A DNA stretch of 36,348 bases from Cryomorphaceae bacterium. GTDB lineage: Bacteria; Bacteroidota; Bacteroidia; Flavobacteriales; Flavobacteriaceae. Of the stretch, positions 14,771 to 22,496 are shown piece by piece. Positions within the stretch are counted from its first letter, which is position 1. Each line of letters begins with the position of its first letter. The stretch spans positions 1 through 36,348 of the forward strand of contig JABGTW010000082.1 in the NCBI GenBank assembly GCA_018646865.1, in the 5' to 3' direction. The notes beneath the pieces were generated by a model. That model saw only the letters and a program-made list of their open reading frames with translations. It had not been told where the DNA came from and did no database searches. The translations under genes were made by a program, and so were the position numbers.

Positions 14771-15432
14771 ATTAAGGATTTAATTGTGCTAAGAGTTTTC
14801 TCAACATTTTCCTGAAGTAAAGTGTAATTTTTATTAACTAAAATATCTTTAGATATAAGCTTAGAACCCATACCAACACATGTAACCCCAGAATCAAACC
14901 ACGATTTTAAATTATCATATTCCATAGAAACTCCTCCTGTAGGCATTACAGAGGTCCAAGGTTGAGGTCCTTTTATACTTTTAACAAATCCAGGTCCTAA
15001 AATATCTCCTGGAAATAATTTTATGATTTCACAACCAAATTCTTCTGCAGTTGCTATTTCAGTTAGCGAACTACATCCAGCAGACCACATTAGTTTTCTT
15101 CGGTTACAGATACGAGCAATATCTTCTCTAAAAACTGGAGTCACAACAAAATTTGCTCCAGCTAACATATATTGTGAAGCTGCCTTTGCATCGGTTATAG
15201 ATCCTACACCCATAATCATTCCAGGAAGCTCAGCAATTGCATATTTAATTAAATCAGTAAAAACTTCTAAAGCAAAATCACCTCTATTTGTAAATTCCAT
15301 TAAACGAGCTCCTCCATCATAACAAGCTTTAAGAATATCCTTAGCAACTTTGATATTTTCATGATAAAATAATGGAACCATACCAGATTCTTCCATCTGT
15401 TGTATTACTTGAATTCTTGAATATTGCGCCAT
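14767..15432 (-). CDS. eda: KDPG/KHG aldolase (2-dehydro-3-deoxyphosphogluconate aldolase)
   Basis: 221 aa class I aldolase, TIM barrel. The Schiff-base lysine is Lys138 in IIKLFPGD. Glu46 in LMEFTNRG is the general acid/base. VMPTGGV (about 162-168) binds phosphate. It splits KDPG to pyruvate and glyceraldehyde-3-phosphate and often also 4-hydroxy-2-oxoglutarate. KDG kinase lies 6 bases upstream, so the two form the lower half of a KDG-to-central-metabolism route. No 6-phosphogluconate dehydratase (edd) is in the window, so a complete Entner-Doudoroff pathway is not shown here. Confidence 0.93.
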   Translation of the reverse strand: MAQYSRIQVIQQMEESGMVPLFYHENIKVAKDILKACYDGGARLMEFTNRGDFALEVFTDLIKYAIAELPGMIMGVGSITDAKAASQYMLAGANFVVTPVFREDIARICNRRKLMWSAGCSSLTEIATAEEFGCEIIKLFPGDILGPGFVKSIKGPQPWTSVMPTGGVSMEYDNLKSWFDSGVTCVGMGSKLISKDILVNKNYTLLQENVEKTLSTIKSLI

Positions 15433-15438
15433 AAATTT

Positions 15439-16479
15439 TTATCGATTAACTCTGCCAGAGGCATTTCCATTCATTAATTTTTCTACCTCTTCAACTTTAA
15501 CAAGGTTTACGTCTCCTTTAATTGTATGTTTAAGACAAGATGCAGCTACTGCAAAATCTAATGCCTTTTGATCTTTATTCGGATAATTTAGAAAACCGTA
15601 AATTAATCCACCCATAAAAGAATCTCCGCCACCAATGCGATCAACAATATCAGTGATTTGATATTGGATACTCTCATACATCTTTTTTCCATCATAAAGA
15701 ATCCCAGCCCATGAGTTGTGTGAAGCTGAAATTGATCCTCTTAATGTTATAATTACCTTCTTAGCTCTTGGGAATTTTTTCATCATCTGTTTACAAACAG
15801 ACAAAAAAGCTTCTGATTTCATTTCATTTCCTTGTGAAGTTATGTCTAGACTTTCTGGTTTAATCCCAAAATGCATTTCAGCATCTTCTTCATTACCTAG
15901 GATAATATCACAATAAGATGTGAGTTCACTCATAATTTCATTTCGATTTCCCTCATGTTTCCAAAGTTTAGATCGATAATTTAAATCAGTTGAAATTGTT
16001 AATCCTTTATCACTAGCAATTTTTACAGCCTCCAAACATACATCGGCAGCATTTTTTGAAATTGCAGGGGTGATTCCAGTCCAATGAAACCAAGAAACGC
16101 CATCAAAAACTTTATCCCAATTAATCATCCCTAATTCAATTTCTGCCATTGCAGAATTAGTTCTATCGTACACCACATTGCTACTTCTGTTTACTGCTCC
16201 TGTTTCCATAAAATAAATACCTAGTCTTTCTCCTCCAAGTTTAATATGAGATGTTCCCACCCCTCTTTTACGCAACTCCATTAAAGCACATTCACCTATT
16301 TCTGATTTGGGTAACCTCGTAACAAACTCTACAGGAATTCCAAAATTTGCTAACGAAACTGCAACATTTGACTCTCCACCACCGTATACAATGTCAAAGG
16401 TGTTTGTTTGAGAAAAGCGAAGATAACCCGGTGGAGATAGCCTTAACATGATTTCACCAAAAGTCACAACTTTATTCAT
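15439..16479 (-). CDS. kdgK: 2-keto-3-deoxygluconate kinase (PfkB family)
   Basis: 346 aa ribokinase/PfkB fold. The first signature is GGGESNVAVSLANFG (33-47). The second is DRIGGGDSFMGGLIYG with catalytic base Asp286 and the anion hole made by GGGD. TDLNYRSKLW (about 164-173) is the substrate stretch typical of KDG kinases. It phosphorylates 2-keto-3-deoxygluconate to KDPG for the next gene, eda. It is the first gene of the seven-gene operon and starts with ATG 53 bases after the CDP-alcohol transferase. A related specificity (for example KDGal) is possible. Confidence 0.9.
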   Translation of the reverse strand: MNKVVTFGEIMLRLSPPGYLRFSQTNTFDIVYGGGESNVAVSLANFGIPVEFVTRLPKSEIGECALMELRKRGVGTSHIKLGGERLGIYFMETGAVNRSSNVVYDRTNSAMAEIELGMINWDKVFDGVSWFHWTGITPAISKNAADVCLEAVKIASDKGLTISTDLNYRSKLWKHEGNRNEIMSELTSYCDIILGNEEDAEMHFGIKPESLDITSQGNEMKSEAFLSVCKQMMKKFPRAKKVIITLRGSISASHNSWAGILYDGKKMYESIQYQITDIVDRIGGGDSFMGGLIYGFLNYPNKDQKALDFAVAASCLKHTIKGDVNLVKVEEVEKLMNGNASGRVNR

Positions 16480-16532
16480 TATCTAAAATATGTATTCTTT
16501 ATAACTCTAATATAATCACAAAAAAATTATGA

Positions 16533-17303
16533 CTATGGCTTAAGAACAAGTTTTCTGAGACCAACAAATACAACTAAAAAAATAGAATAAGCGATAAAAA
16601 AAGGAATTACATATGATTTAAGGTTAAAGGATAGCATTAAAGCCATAATTAATAACTGAAAACCAAGTCCATACATAGATAATACTGTCATAAACCACTT
16701 TGGAAATGGTGGACTGTCTTTTGCATCTTTATCCATATAATACATTATTTTATCAAAAGATATATATAAAACATCGTAAATTTTATAGAAGATATTTACC
16801 ATGTATTGACTTTCACCCTTTAATGCTTTAGGAGCACCAGCCTCAAAAATCCGACTGGTAGAATCACCTTGAACTGAGTTTCTTAAAATTACATAATAGT
16901 AGTTATAAACAGTTCCTTGAAGTTGGATTGCAAAAAATGCAATAAACATGTAGATTATTGAAATTTCTGTGATATACCAAAAAGCTAATAAAAAAGAAAA
17001 ATTAAGCAGGAAGTCTGCTATAGAATCATAATATCTCCCTACATAAGAAGGTGTTTGTTTTAATCTTGACAATTCTCCATCAGCTGCATCTAATATTGAC
17101 TTTAGTATTATAAAAAAAGAAGCAGTTATATAGTATCCTTTAATCATAAATGCGATTGCAACTAATCCTGCTACAATAAACAGTGTAGTAACATGGATAG
17201 GAGTAAATAATGAGTATTGTAACTTACTGGCTATCCAATGCCCTACTGGACGACCATAATCTGATAAGTCTAAAAATCTATATTTTTCAGGAAGTTTTGA
17301 CAT
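16533..17303 (-). CDS. CDP-alcohol phosphatidyltransferase family membrane protein
   Basis: 256 aa with about six transmembrane segments. The catalytic motif is complete: Asp72-A-A-Asp75-Gly76-x-x-S-Arg80 ... Gly89-x3-Asp93-x3-Asp97. The only departure is Ser in place of the common Ala before Arg80. These enzymes move a phosphatidyl or phospho-alcohol group from a CDP-alcohol to a second alcohol, making for example phosphatidylinositol-phosphate, phosphatidylglycerol-phosphate or archaetidyl lipids. The acceptor cannot be read from sequence. It lies 6 bases after the 6-phosphogluconate dehydrogenase gene, in a run that starts with mevalonate-pathway genes. Confidence 0.88.
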   Translation of the reverse strand: MSKLPEKYRFLDLSDYGRPVGHWIASKLQYSLFTPIHVTTLFIVAGLVAIAFMIKGYYITASFFIILKSILDAADGELSRLKQTPSYVGRYYDSIADFLLNFSFLLAFWYITEISIIYMFIAFFAIQLQGTVYNYYYVILRNSVQGDSTSRIFEAGAPKALKGESQYMVNIFYKIYDVLYISFDKIMYYMDKDAKDSPPFPKWFMTVLSMYGLGFQLLIMALMLSFNLKSYVIPFFIAYSIFLVVFVGLRKLVLKP

Positions 17304-17309
17304 AAGTAT

Positions 17310-18659
17310 CTATTTAATTTTAATAGAATGAGACCCAAAAAAATTTCGTTGAGCCTGAATCATTTTAGTACTTAGCGAATTACTTGAAATACTATTAAAA
17401 TAGTTTAAAGCATCATTAAAACAAGGAATTGAAATATCATTTTTTAATGATAACATAATTATATTAATTACATCTGACTTACAATGGTTTAAATCTTTAA
17501 TTATTTTCTTATCAGATAAGATATTTTCAACAGAATAATTTGAGTAAAGATCATTAATCAAACTTGATTTTATAATACTCCCATTAGACCAAACATTAAG
17601 TACCTTAGAAATACTAATATTCCAATTATAAGTTTTATTTGCTGCATTAATGAGGCAAAAAGCCTGGATAAAATTTACAAGGCTACAAAACTTATATGCA
17701 CTTTTTAATGAGTTAACATCTACTTTATATTTTTTGGAACTTTGTTTAATGTTTTTATTTATTTCATTCCTTTCACTTTGAAGTTTAGAAATAAATCTAG
17801 TATCCATAGCTGATGATAACATACTTAGTGAACACCCAAGTTCTACTCCATAGTTAAGCATCCACCTCCCTGTTCCATTATCTTCAGCTACATCATCAAT
17901 CTTTTCAAGTAGATATTTATCATCAATCTTTTCTAATATTTTTTGAGTTGATATATCAATTAGATAACTATTTAAATTATTATTCCAATCTTCAAAAATT
18001 TGGGCAATACTTTGATTATTATAATTATTAGAATCAAATAATAATTTATAAATAGATGCTATTAACTGCATCTCAACATACTCAATTCCATTGTGAATCA
18101 TTTTAACAAAATGTCCCTGGTTTGAATCACCAAAAAAATCATAGCTTTTAGAATTTTCAATTGTTTTTGATGTAATTAGTGATAAATCATCTTTCACTTT
18201 TTTAAATGCACTATTATCTCCTCCAATCATAATTGATGGACCCTCCAATACACCTTGTGTTCCTCCAGACACACCTATACCTAGATATAAAATATTATTT
18301 TTTGCAATTTTTAATTTGTTACGATAGCTAATCAATGGATTAGTATTTCCAGCATCAATTATAATATCATTATCACTTAAAATTGTAATTAATTTAGAGA
18401 TAACCTGTTCGTTTGGATTTCCCGAAGGAACTAAAATTAAAATTTTTCTTGGTCTTTCAATTGATTCAATAAAATTTAAAATATCATTAAAAACAGAAAC
18501 TTTTTTAAGTTCAGGATATAATTTTTTTTCTTCTAAAATTGGATCTGATTTATTTTCAAATATTTTATCATAAAGGGAAAGACTTATACCTTTATCTGAC
18601 ATATTTCTAGCCATACTTAAACCAATCCTGCCTATTCCTACTATTCCCCAATTATTCAT
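17310..18659 (-). CDS. gnd: 6-phosphogluconate dehydrogenase-like protein (divergent, probably NAD-type)
   Basis: 449 aa, full long form. Oxidative decarboxylation of 6-phosphogluconate to ribulose-5-phosphate is the family reaction. Kept residues: GxGxxG (8-13), S131-G-G, Lys186/His189/Asn190 in VKMIHNGIEY, Glu193, Tyr194, Arg288, and C-terminal QAQRNFFGSH. Two departures: the end of strand beta2 is YDK (Asp31), where NADP enzymes have NR, which points to NAD; and the signature reads DNGTGRW, with Asn261 replacing the Lys that normally contacts the substrate phosphate. It overlaps gntK (ATGA), so it is likely part of gluconate use. Confidence 0.82.
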   Translation of the reverse strand: MNNWGIVGIGRIGLSMARNMSDKGISLSLYDKIFENKSDPILEEKKLYPELKKVSVFNDILNFIESIERPRKILILVPSGNPNEQVISKLITILSDNDIIIDAGNTNPLISYRNKLKIAKNNILYLGIGVSGGTQGVLEGPSIMIGGDNSAFKKVKDDLSLITSKTIENSKSYDFFGDSNQGHFVKMIHNGIEYVEMQLIASIYKLLFDSNNYNNQSIAQIFEDWNNNLNSYLIDISTQKILEKIDDKYLLEKIDDVAEDNGTGRWMLNYGVELGCSLSMLSSAMDTRFISKLQSERNEINKNIKQSSKKYKVDVNSLKSAYKFCSLVNFIQAFCLINAANKTYNWNISISKVLNVWSNGSIIKSSLINDLYSNYSVENILSDKKIIKDLNHCKSDVINIIMLSLKNDISIPCFNDALNYFNSISSNSLSTKMIQAQRNFFGSHSIKIK

Positions 18660-19144
18660 TTAAATATTTTAAGTTTTATTGTTTCAACTATCTTTTCTGG
18701 ACTCTCATTGATATCTATTAGATTTGAATAATCAGGATATTCAATTATATCAAATTGACTTTTAAGTAAATCTGGTTTAAAGAAATGATTATTTCTTTTT
18801 TTTAATCTGTGATTAATTAATTTAAACTCTCCTTTTAAGCAAAACCAGAAAATATTTGCATTGACTCCACTTATAAGTTTTTTTCTATAAATTTCTTTCA
18901 AAGCAGAACAAGCAATAACTATGTCTTTTTTCACTTCTTTTTTCAATTCACTATTTAATGATAACAACCATTCCTTTCTATCACTATCATTTAATGGTAA
19001 GTTTTTTTTCATTTTGTTGATATTATTTAATGAATGAAAATCATCTCCTTCTATAAATTTAATTTTTAAATCATTAGATATTATTTTGCCAATACAAGAT
19101 TTACCAGACCCACTAACTCCAAAAAGTATAATCAGTTTTTGCAT
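18656..19144 (-). CDS. gntK: Gluconokinase
   Basis: 162 aa, the normal size of GntK-type gluconokinases. P-loop GVSGSGKS at 9-16. GDDFHSLNNINKM, PLNDSDRKEWL, CSALKEIYRKKL and HFFKPDLLKSQF all match the family blocks that bind gluconate and ATP. It phosphorylates D-gluconate to 6-phosphogluconate, the substrate of the overlapping downstream gnd. It lies 3 bases after the mevalonate kinase gene, an unexpected neighbour. The GntP permease that could import gluconate is in the adjacent operon about 4 kb away on the same strand. Confidence 0.92.
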   Translation of the reverse strand: MQKLIILFGVSGSGKSCIGKIISNDLKIKFIEGDDFHSLNNINKMKKNLPLNDSDRKEWLLSLNSELKKEVKKDIVIACSALKEIYRKKLISGVNANIFWFCLKGEFKLINHRLKKRNNHFFKPDLLKSQFDIIEYPDYSNLIDINESPEKIVETIKLKIFK

Positions 19145-19147
19145 AGG

Positions 19148-20032
19148 TTAAATTTCAATTAACTTAAAAGTACTTAACCTATCTTTTAATTTGTTTTCAA
19201 AATCAAAAACTAAAAAAAAACCTCCCCCTCCAGAACCACAAAGTTTAATGTAGTAATCATCAGATTTATGTCCAATTTGCCATATCTCTTTTATTGACTC
19301 GGGAATCATTTCATTCATATTTATATATGTACTCTCAGAAAGATTTTTAATTGAATCTTTAAAAGAGATTGAGTTGTTCAAAAGATTATAAATGCATTCA
19401 TTGGTTAGAGAAATAAAAGATTTATTAAAATCATTCAAAAAAAATTTATCATTCTTTTTTTTATTGAATAAAGCGATCATATCAGAAGTAGAAGATGGCG
19501 TTTTACTATCAACTAAATATATTTTAAAATCTGTAAACTTTATATCATCAAGTAATCTAATAGTTCCATTGGATAACATAATCGGCTTATTAAAAAATGA
19601 AACTAATGGATCAAACCCTGAAGATTTTCCGTGAAATTTTGATTCAATTATTGACATGATTTTTTTAAGTTCTTCACTATTCATTATACTTAAATCAGTA
19701 TTTGAATATTTGTTTATAATTGAAGAGACTAGAGCTCCACTACTCCCAAGACCTGAAGCAATTGGTATATTACTTTTAAAGTAAAGCCCAGAATCAATAT
19801 CATGTTTAAAAGAATTTAAATTTATAATATTTAAAAGAGATTGATTTTTATCAATATAGTTATAGAGTTCAATTAACTTCTGATTTGATAATTCTTCATC
19901 ATTTAATAATGATTTTGATATTTTAAGTGATCCATGAAATTCTTTGAATGGAATCGCTAATGCATCTGCGTTTGACATAATTCCATATTCACCAAATAAT
20001 AATATTTTTGAGTAAAAGATTTTCTTATCCAT
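19148..20032 (-). CDS. mvk: Mevalonate kinase (GHMP family, flavobacterial type)
   Basis: 294 aa GHMP kinase. It starts with YSKILLFGEYGI, then the ATP loop PIASGLGSSGALVSS (about 91-105), the middle block HGKSSGFDPLVSFF (about 134-147) and C-terminal KLCGSGGGGFF. This set is what I know of the flavobacterial mevalonate kinases. It phosphorylates mevalonate in the pathway to IPP, cytoplasmic. Its ATG overlaps the mvaD stop by one base (TAATG). A phosphomevalonate kinase is not in the window, so which step this kinase covers is inferred from family resemblance. Confidence 0.82.
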   Translation of the reverse strand: MDKKIFYSKILLFGEYGIMSNADALAIPFKEFHGSLKISKSLLNDEELSNQKLIELYNYIDKNQSLLNIINLNSFKHDIDSGLYFKSNIPIASGLGSSGALVSSIINKYSNTDLSIMNSEELKKIMSIIESKFHGKSSGFDPLVSFFNKPIMLSNGTIRLLDDIKFTDFKIYLVDSKTPSSTSDMIALFNKKKNDKFFLNDFNKSFISLTNECIYNLLNNSISFKDSIKNLSESTYINMNEMIPESIKEIWQIGHKSDDYYIKLCGSGGGGFFLVFDFENKLKDRLSTFKLIEI

Positions 20033-21126
20033 TATAATACCTTCTCTGCTCCTTTACCTAGATAGTCATGAATACATGCATTTGACTTACAAAATATTAG
20101 TAAATCATCTTTGATAAACTTTTGAACAGTTTGTTTTATAGATAAAGGATATAACAAGTGAACATTTGAACCTGCATCTAATGTAAAACTTATTGGTGAT
20201 TTAGTCTCTCTCCTATACTCTAAGATTCTACTTATGACTTCCAAAGTATTCGGCTTCATCAAAATAAAATAAGGATTTGAAGATAACATCAATGAATGAA
20301 TCATTAAAGCCTCAGACTCTGTCAAATTAATAAATTCATCTAAATTTCCTGACTTAAAAATATCTTTTAATCTTGAGATATTATTCCTTGCTATATCAAA
20401 TCTTGTATTAGAAAAAGGATTTTCATTTATAAGTTTATGGCCTATAGAACTAGATATTTTTTTAACTCCTGGATCAATTATTAAAATAGAATTTTGATAG
20501 CTAAGAAAAACTTTGTTTACATCTTTAGAAATATTTATTGAATATAAATCAGAACTTCCTTGATATGAATCTGATAAGCCCCAAAGAGAAATTGGGCCTT
20601 CAATACTTCTAGAGGCACTCCCTGATCCTAATCTTGCTATAAATGATTTCTTATTTGTATAATAAGATTTATTCTTTTTATTAGAGTTTAAGTATTCAAA
20701 ATCAACCAAGCATGAGGATAGAGCAGACATTGAAGAAGCAGACGAGGCAATTCCGCTACTATGAGGAAAATTATTTTTTGATCTTATATAAATATCATGA
20801 TTATTTAAAAACTTAAAATATTTATCAATACTCGATATAAATAGTTTAATTTTTTGACCAAATGGATGATTTTTTTCTTCTTCAAATTCAAAAATAACAT
20901 TACTGTCTTTATTCTTTTTTGGTTTAAATTCTAGAGAGGTACTTGTATGACATTTAGATAGTGTAAAACTTATTGAAGGGTTCTGAGGAATTTGATTTTC
21001 TTTTTTACCCCAATATTTCACTAAAGCTATATTACTTGGAGAATTCCATTTCACAATTCCATTTGATACGAAATCATCAGTGCAAACAAAATCCTGTTCA
21101 ATCATATAAATATTGTTAAAAATCAT
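20032..21126 (-). CDS. mvaD: Diphosphomevalonate decarboxylase
   Basis: 364 aa GHMP-superfamily enzyme that makes isopentenyl diphosphate from mevalonate 5-diphosphate with ATP. The signature WNSPSNIALVKYWGKKENQIPQNPS (about 28-52, given in part) is diagnostic. SSGIASSASSMSALSS is the ATP loop, and RLGSGSASRSIEGPISLW holds the conserved catalytic-loop Ser/Arg. The annotated ATG gives MIFNNIY before a second Met (about 21105), which would also be a reasonable start. First gene of the run mvaD-mvk-gntK-gnd-CDP-alcohol transferase; the 78 bases upstream separate it from the ferredoxin reductase gene. Confidence 0.93.
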   Translation of the reverse strand: MIFNNIYMIEQDFVCTDDFVSNGIVKWNSPSNIALVKYWGKKENQIPQNPSISFTLSKCHTSTSLEFKPKKNKDSNVIFEFEEEKNHPFGQKIKLFISSIDKYFKFLNNHDIYIRSKNNFPHSSGIASSASSMSALSSCLVDFEYLNSNKKNKSYYTNKKSFIARLGSGSASRSIEGPISLWGLSDSYQGSSDLYSINISKDVNKVFLSYQNSILIIDPGVKKISSSIGHKLINENPFSNTRFDIARNNISRLKDIFKSGNLDEFINLTESEALMIHSLMLSSNPYFILMKPNTLEVISRILEYRRETKSPISFTLDAGSNVHLLYPLSIKQTVQKFIKDDLLIFCKSNACIHDYLGKGAEKVL

Positions 21127-21204
21127 TTAAATATAAGAAAGATATACTCTAAGAAGAATTTTATTTGTTTAATTTAAATTGAAAATAATTATTTTAAATA
21201 AGTC

Positions 21205-22257
21205 CTAATCAATCTTACTTATTTGTGATTTTTTGGCTTCTTTAACAGAACCGTCAAAGCCTTTAACTCCACTAACAGTTGTATATTTAATTGAAGGTTT
21301 TTTGTCTGGATTTAATCTTGAATATGCACTATGACACATTACTGCTGCTTCATGAAAACCACTTAAAATTAATTTTAATTTTCCTGGATATGTGTTAACA
21401 TCACCTATAGCATAAATCCCTTCAATATTAGTTTGGTAATCAAAACTATTATTAACTTTAATTGCATTGTTTTCAATTTCTAGACCCCAATCTTTAATTG
21501 GACCCAATTTAGGTATAAGACCAAAAAGTGGAATAAAAAAGTCAGTATTTATTGTTAATTCATTACCATCTTGGTTTAAAACAACTGATTCTAATTTATT
21601 GCTTCCATTAAGGCTAGTTATCTGAGCTGGAGTTATTACTTTAATTTTCCCTGAATTTTTTAATTTTTGAACTGATGAAACAGATTCGTTAGCTCCTCTG
21701 AATTCATTTCTTCTGTGAATAAGTATTACTTTCTTTGCTATTTCAGAAAGATAAATTGACCAGTCTAAAGCTGAATCTCCACCTCCAGCAATTATTACTG
21801 TTTTATCTTTAAATTGATTAGGATCTTTAATCATGTAAAGCACTCCATTGTCTTCGTATTGAGATAGATTTGGTATTTTAGGCTTTCTAGGGATGAAAGT
21901 ACCTAACCCACCTGCAATTGCTATTATTTTAGTTGAGATTTCAGTCCCTTTATCAGTGGTTATTCTAAATGAGCCATCTTTAAGTTTATCTAAAGTAAGA
22001 GCAGTTTCTCCTAGACTATAAGAAGGATTAAAAGGTTTAATCTGTTCTAAAAGCTTTTTAATTAAATCGCCTGCAATTATTTCAGGGTATGCTGGTATAT
22101 CATATATAGGTTTTTTTGGGTATAGCTCCATACATTGTCCTCCAGGTTGAGCTAAAGAATCTAAAATATGACATCTCATTTTTAAAAGTCCTGCTTCAAA
22201 AACTGTAAATAATCCTGTAGGTCCAGCACCTATTATTAAAATATCAGTTTTAATCAT
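21205..22257 (-). CDS. Ferredoxin/flavodoxin-NADP+ reductase, thioredoxin-reductase-like
   Basis: 350 aa two-dinucleotide-binding flavoprotein. FAD loop IIGAGPTGLF (8-17), PGGQCMELYPKK (38-49), NADPH loop IIAGGGDSALDW (about 155-166), and YAIGDVNTYPGKLKLI at the C-terminal FAD site. The CxxC of thioredoxin reductase is absent, which is the mark of the Bacillus YumC-type ferredoxin-NADP reductases. It shares 4 bases with nifU. Its place in the mrp-nifU-fnr run suggests it provides electrons for Fe-S work or ferredoxin (inference). Confidence 0.88.
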   Translation of the reverse strand: MIKTDILIIGAGPTGLFTVFEAGLLKMRCHILDSLAQPGGQCMELYPKKPIYDIPAYPEIIAGDLIKKLLEQIKPFNPSYSLGETALTLDKLKDGSFRITTDKGTEISTKIIAIAGGLGTFIPRKPKIPNLSQYEDNGVLYMIKDPNQFKDKTVIIAGGGDSALDWSIYLSEIAKKVILIHRRNEFRGANESVSSVQKLKNSGKIKVITPAQITSLNGSNKLESVVLNQDGNELTINTDFFIPLFGLIPKLGPIKDWGLEIENNAIKVNNSFDYQTNIEGIYAIGDVNTYPGKLKLILSGFHEAAVMCHSAYSRLNPDKKPSIKYTTVSGVKGFDGSVKEAKKSQISKID

Positions 22258-22496
22258 TTAGACAACGGTAATACAGATTTAACTTCTTTTATTTCAGGAG
22301 CATATTTTTTAATAGTAGTTTCAACACCAAGTTTAAGAGTCATCTGGTTGACCTTACAGCTAACACAAGCTCCATGTAATTTAATATTAACAGTAGAATC
22401 TATAATTGATTCTAGAGAAATATCCCCTCCATCTTTAACTAGGAAAGGTCTAATTTCTTCAAGTGCTTGTAATATTTTATTTTCTAGTTTTGACAT
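22254..22496 (-). CDS. NifU C-terminal domain protein (Fe-S scaffold)
   Basis: 80 aa, only the NifU C-terminal domain. The core is VKDGGDISLES (about 20-30) and the cluster-binding CxxC, Cys44 and Cys47, in HGACVSCKVNQMTLK. Such small Nfu proteins hold and hand over [4Fe-4S] or [2Fe-2S] clusters. The start directly follows mrp (1-base overlap) and the end overlaps the ferredoxin reductase gene (ATGA), so the three genes form one unit. Confidence 0.92.
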   Translation of the reverse strand: MSKLENKILQALEEIRPFLVKDGGDISLESIIDSTVNIKLHGACVSCKVNQMTLKLGVETTIKKYAPEIKEVKSVLPLSK

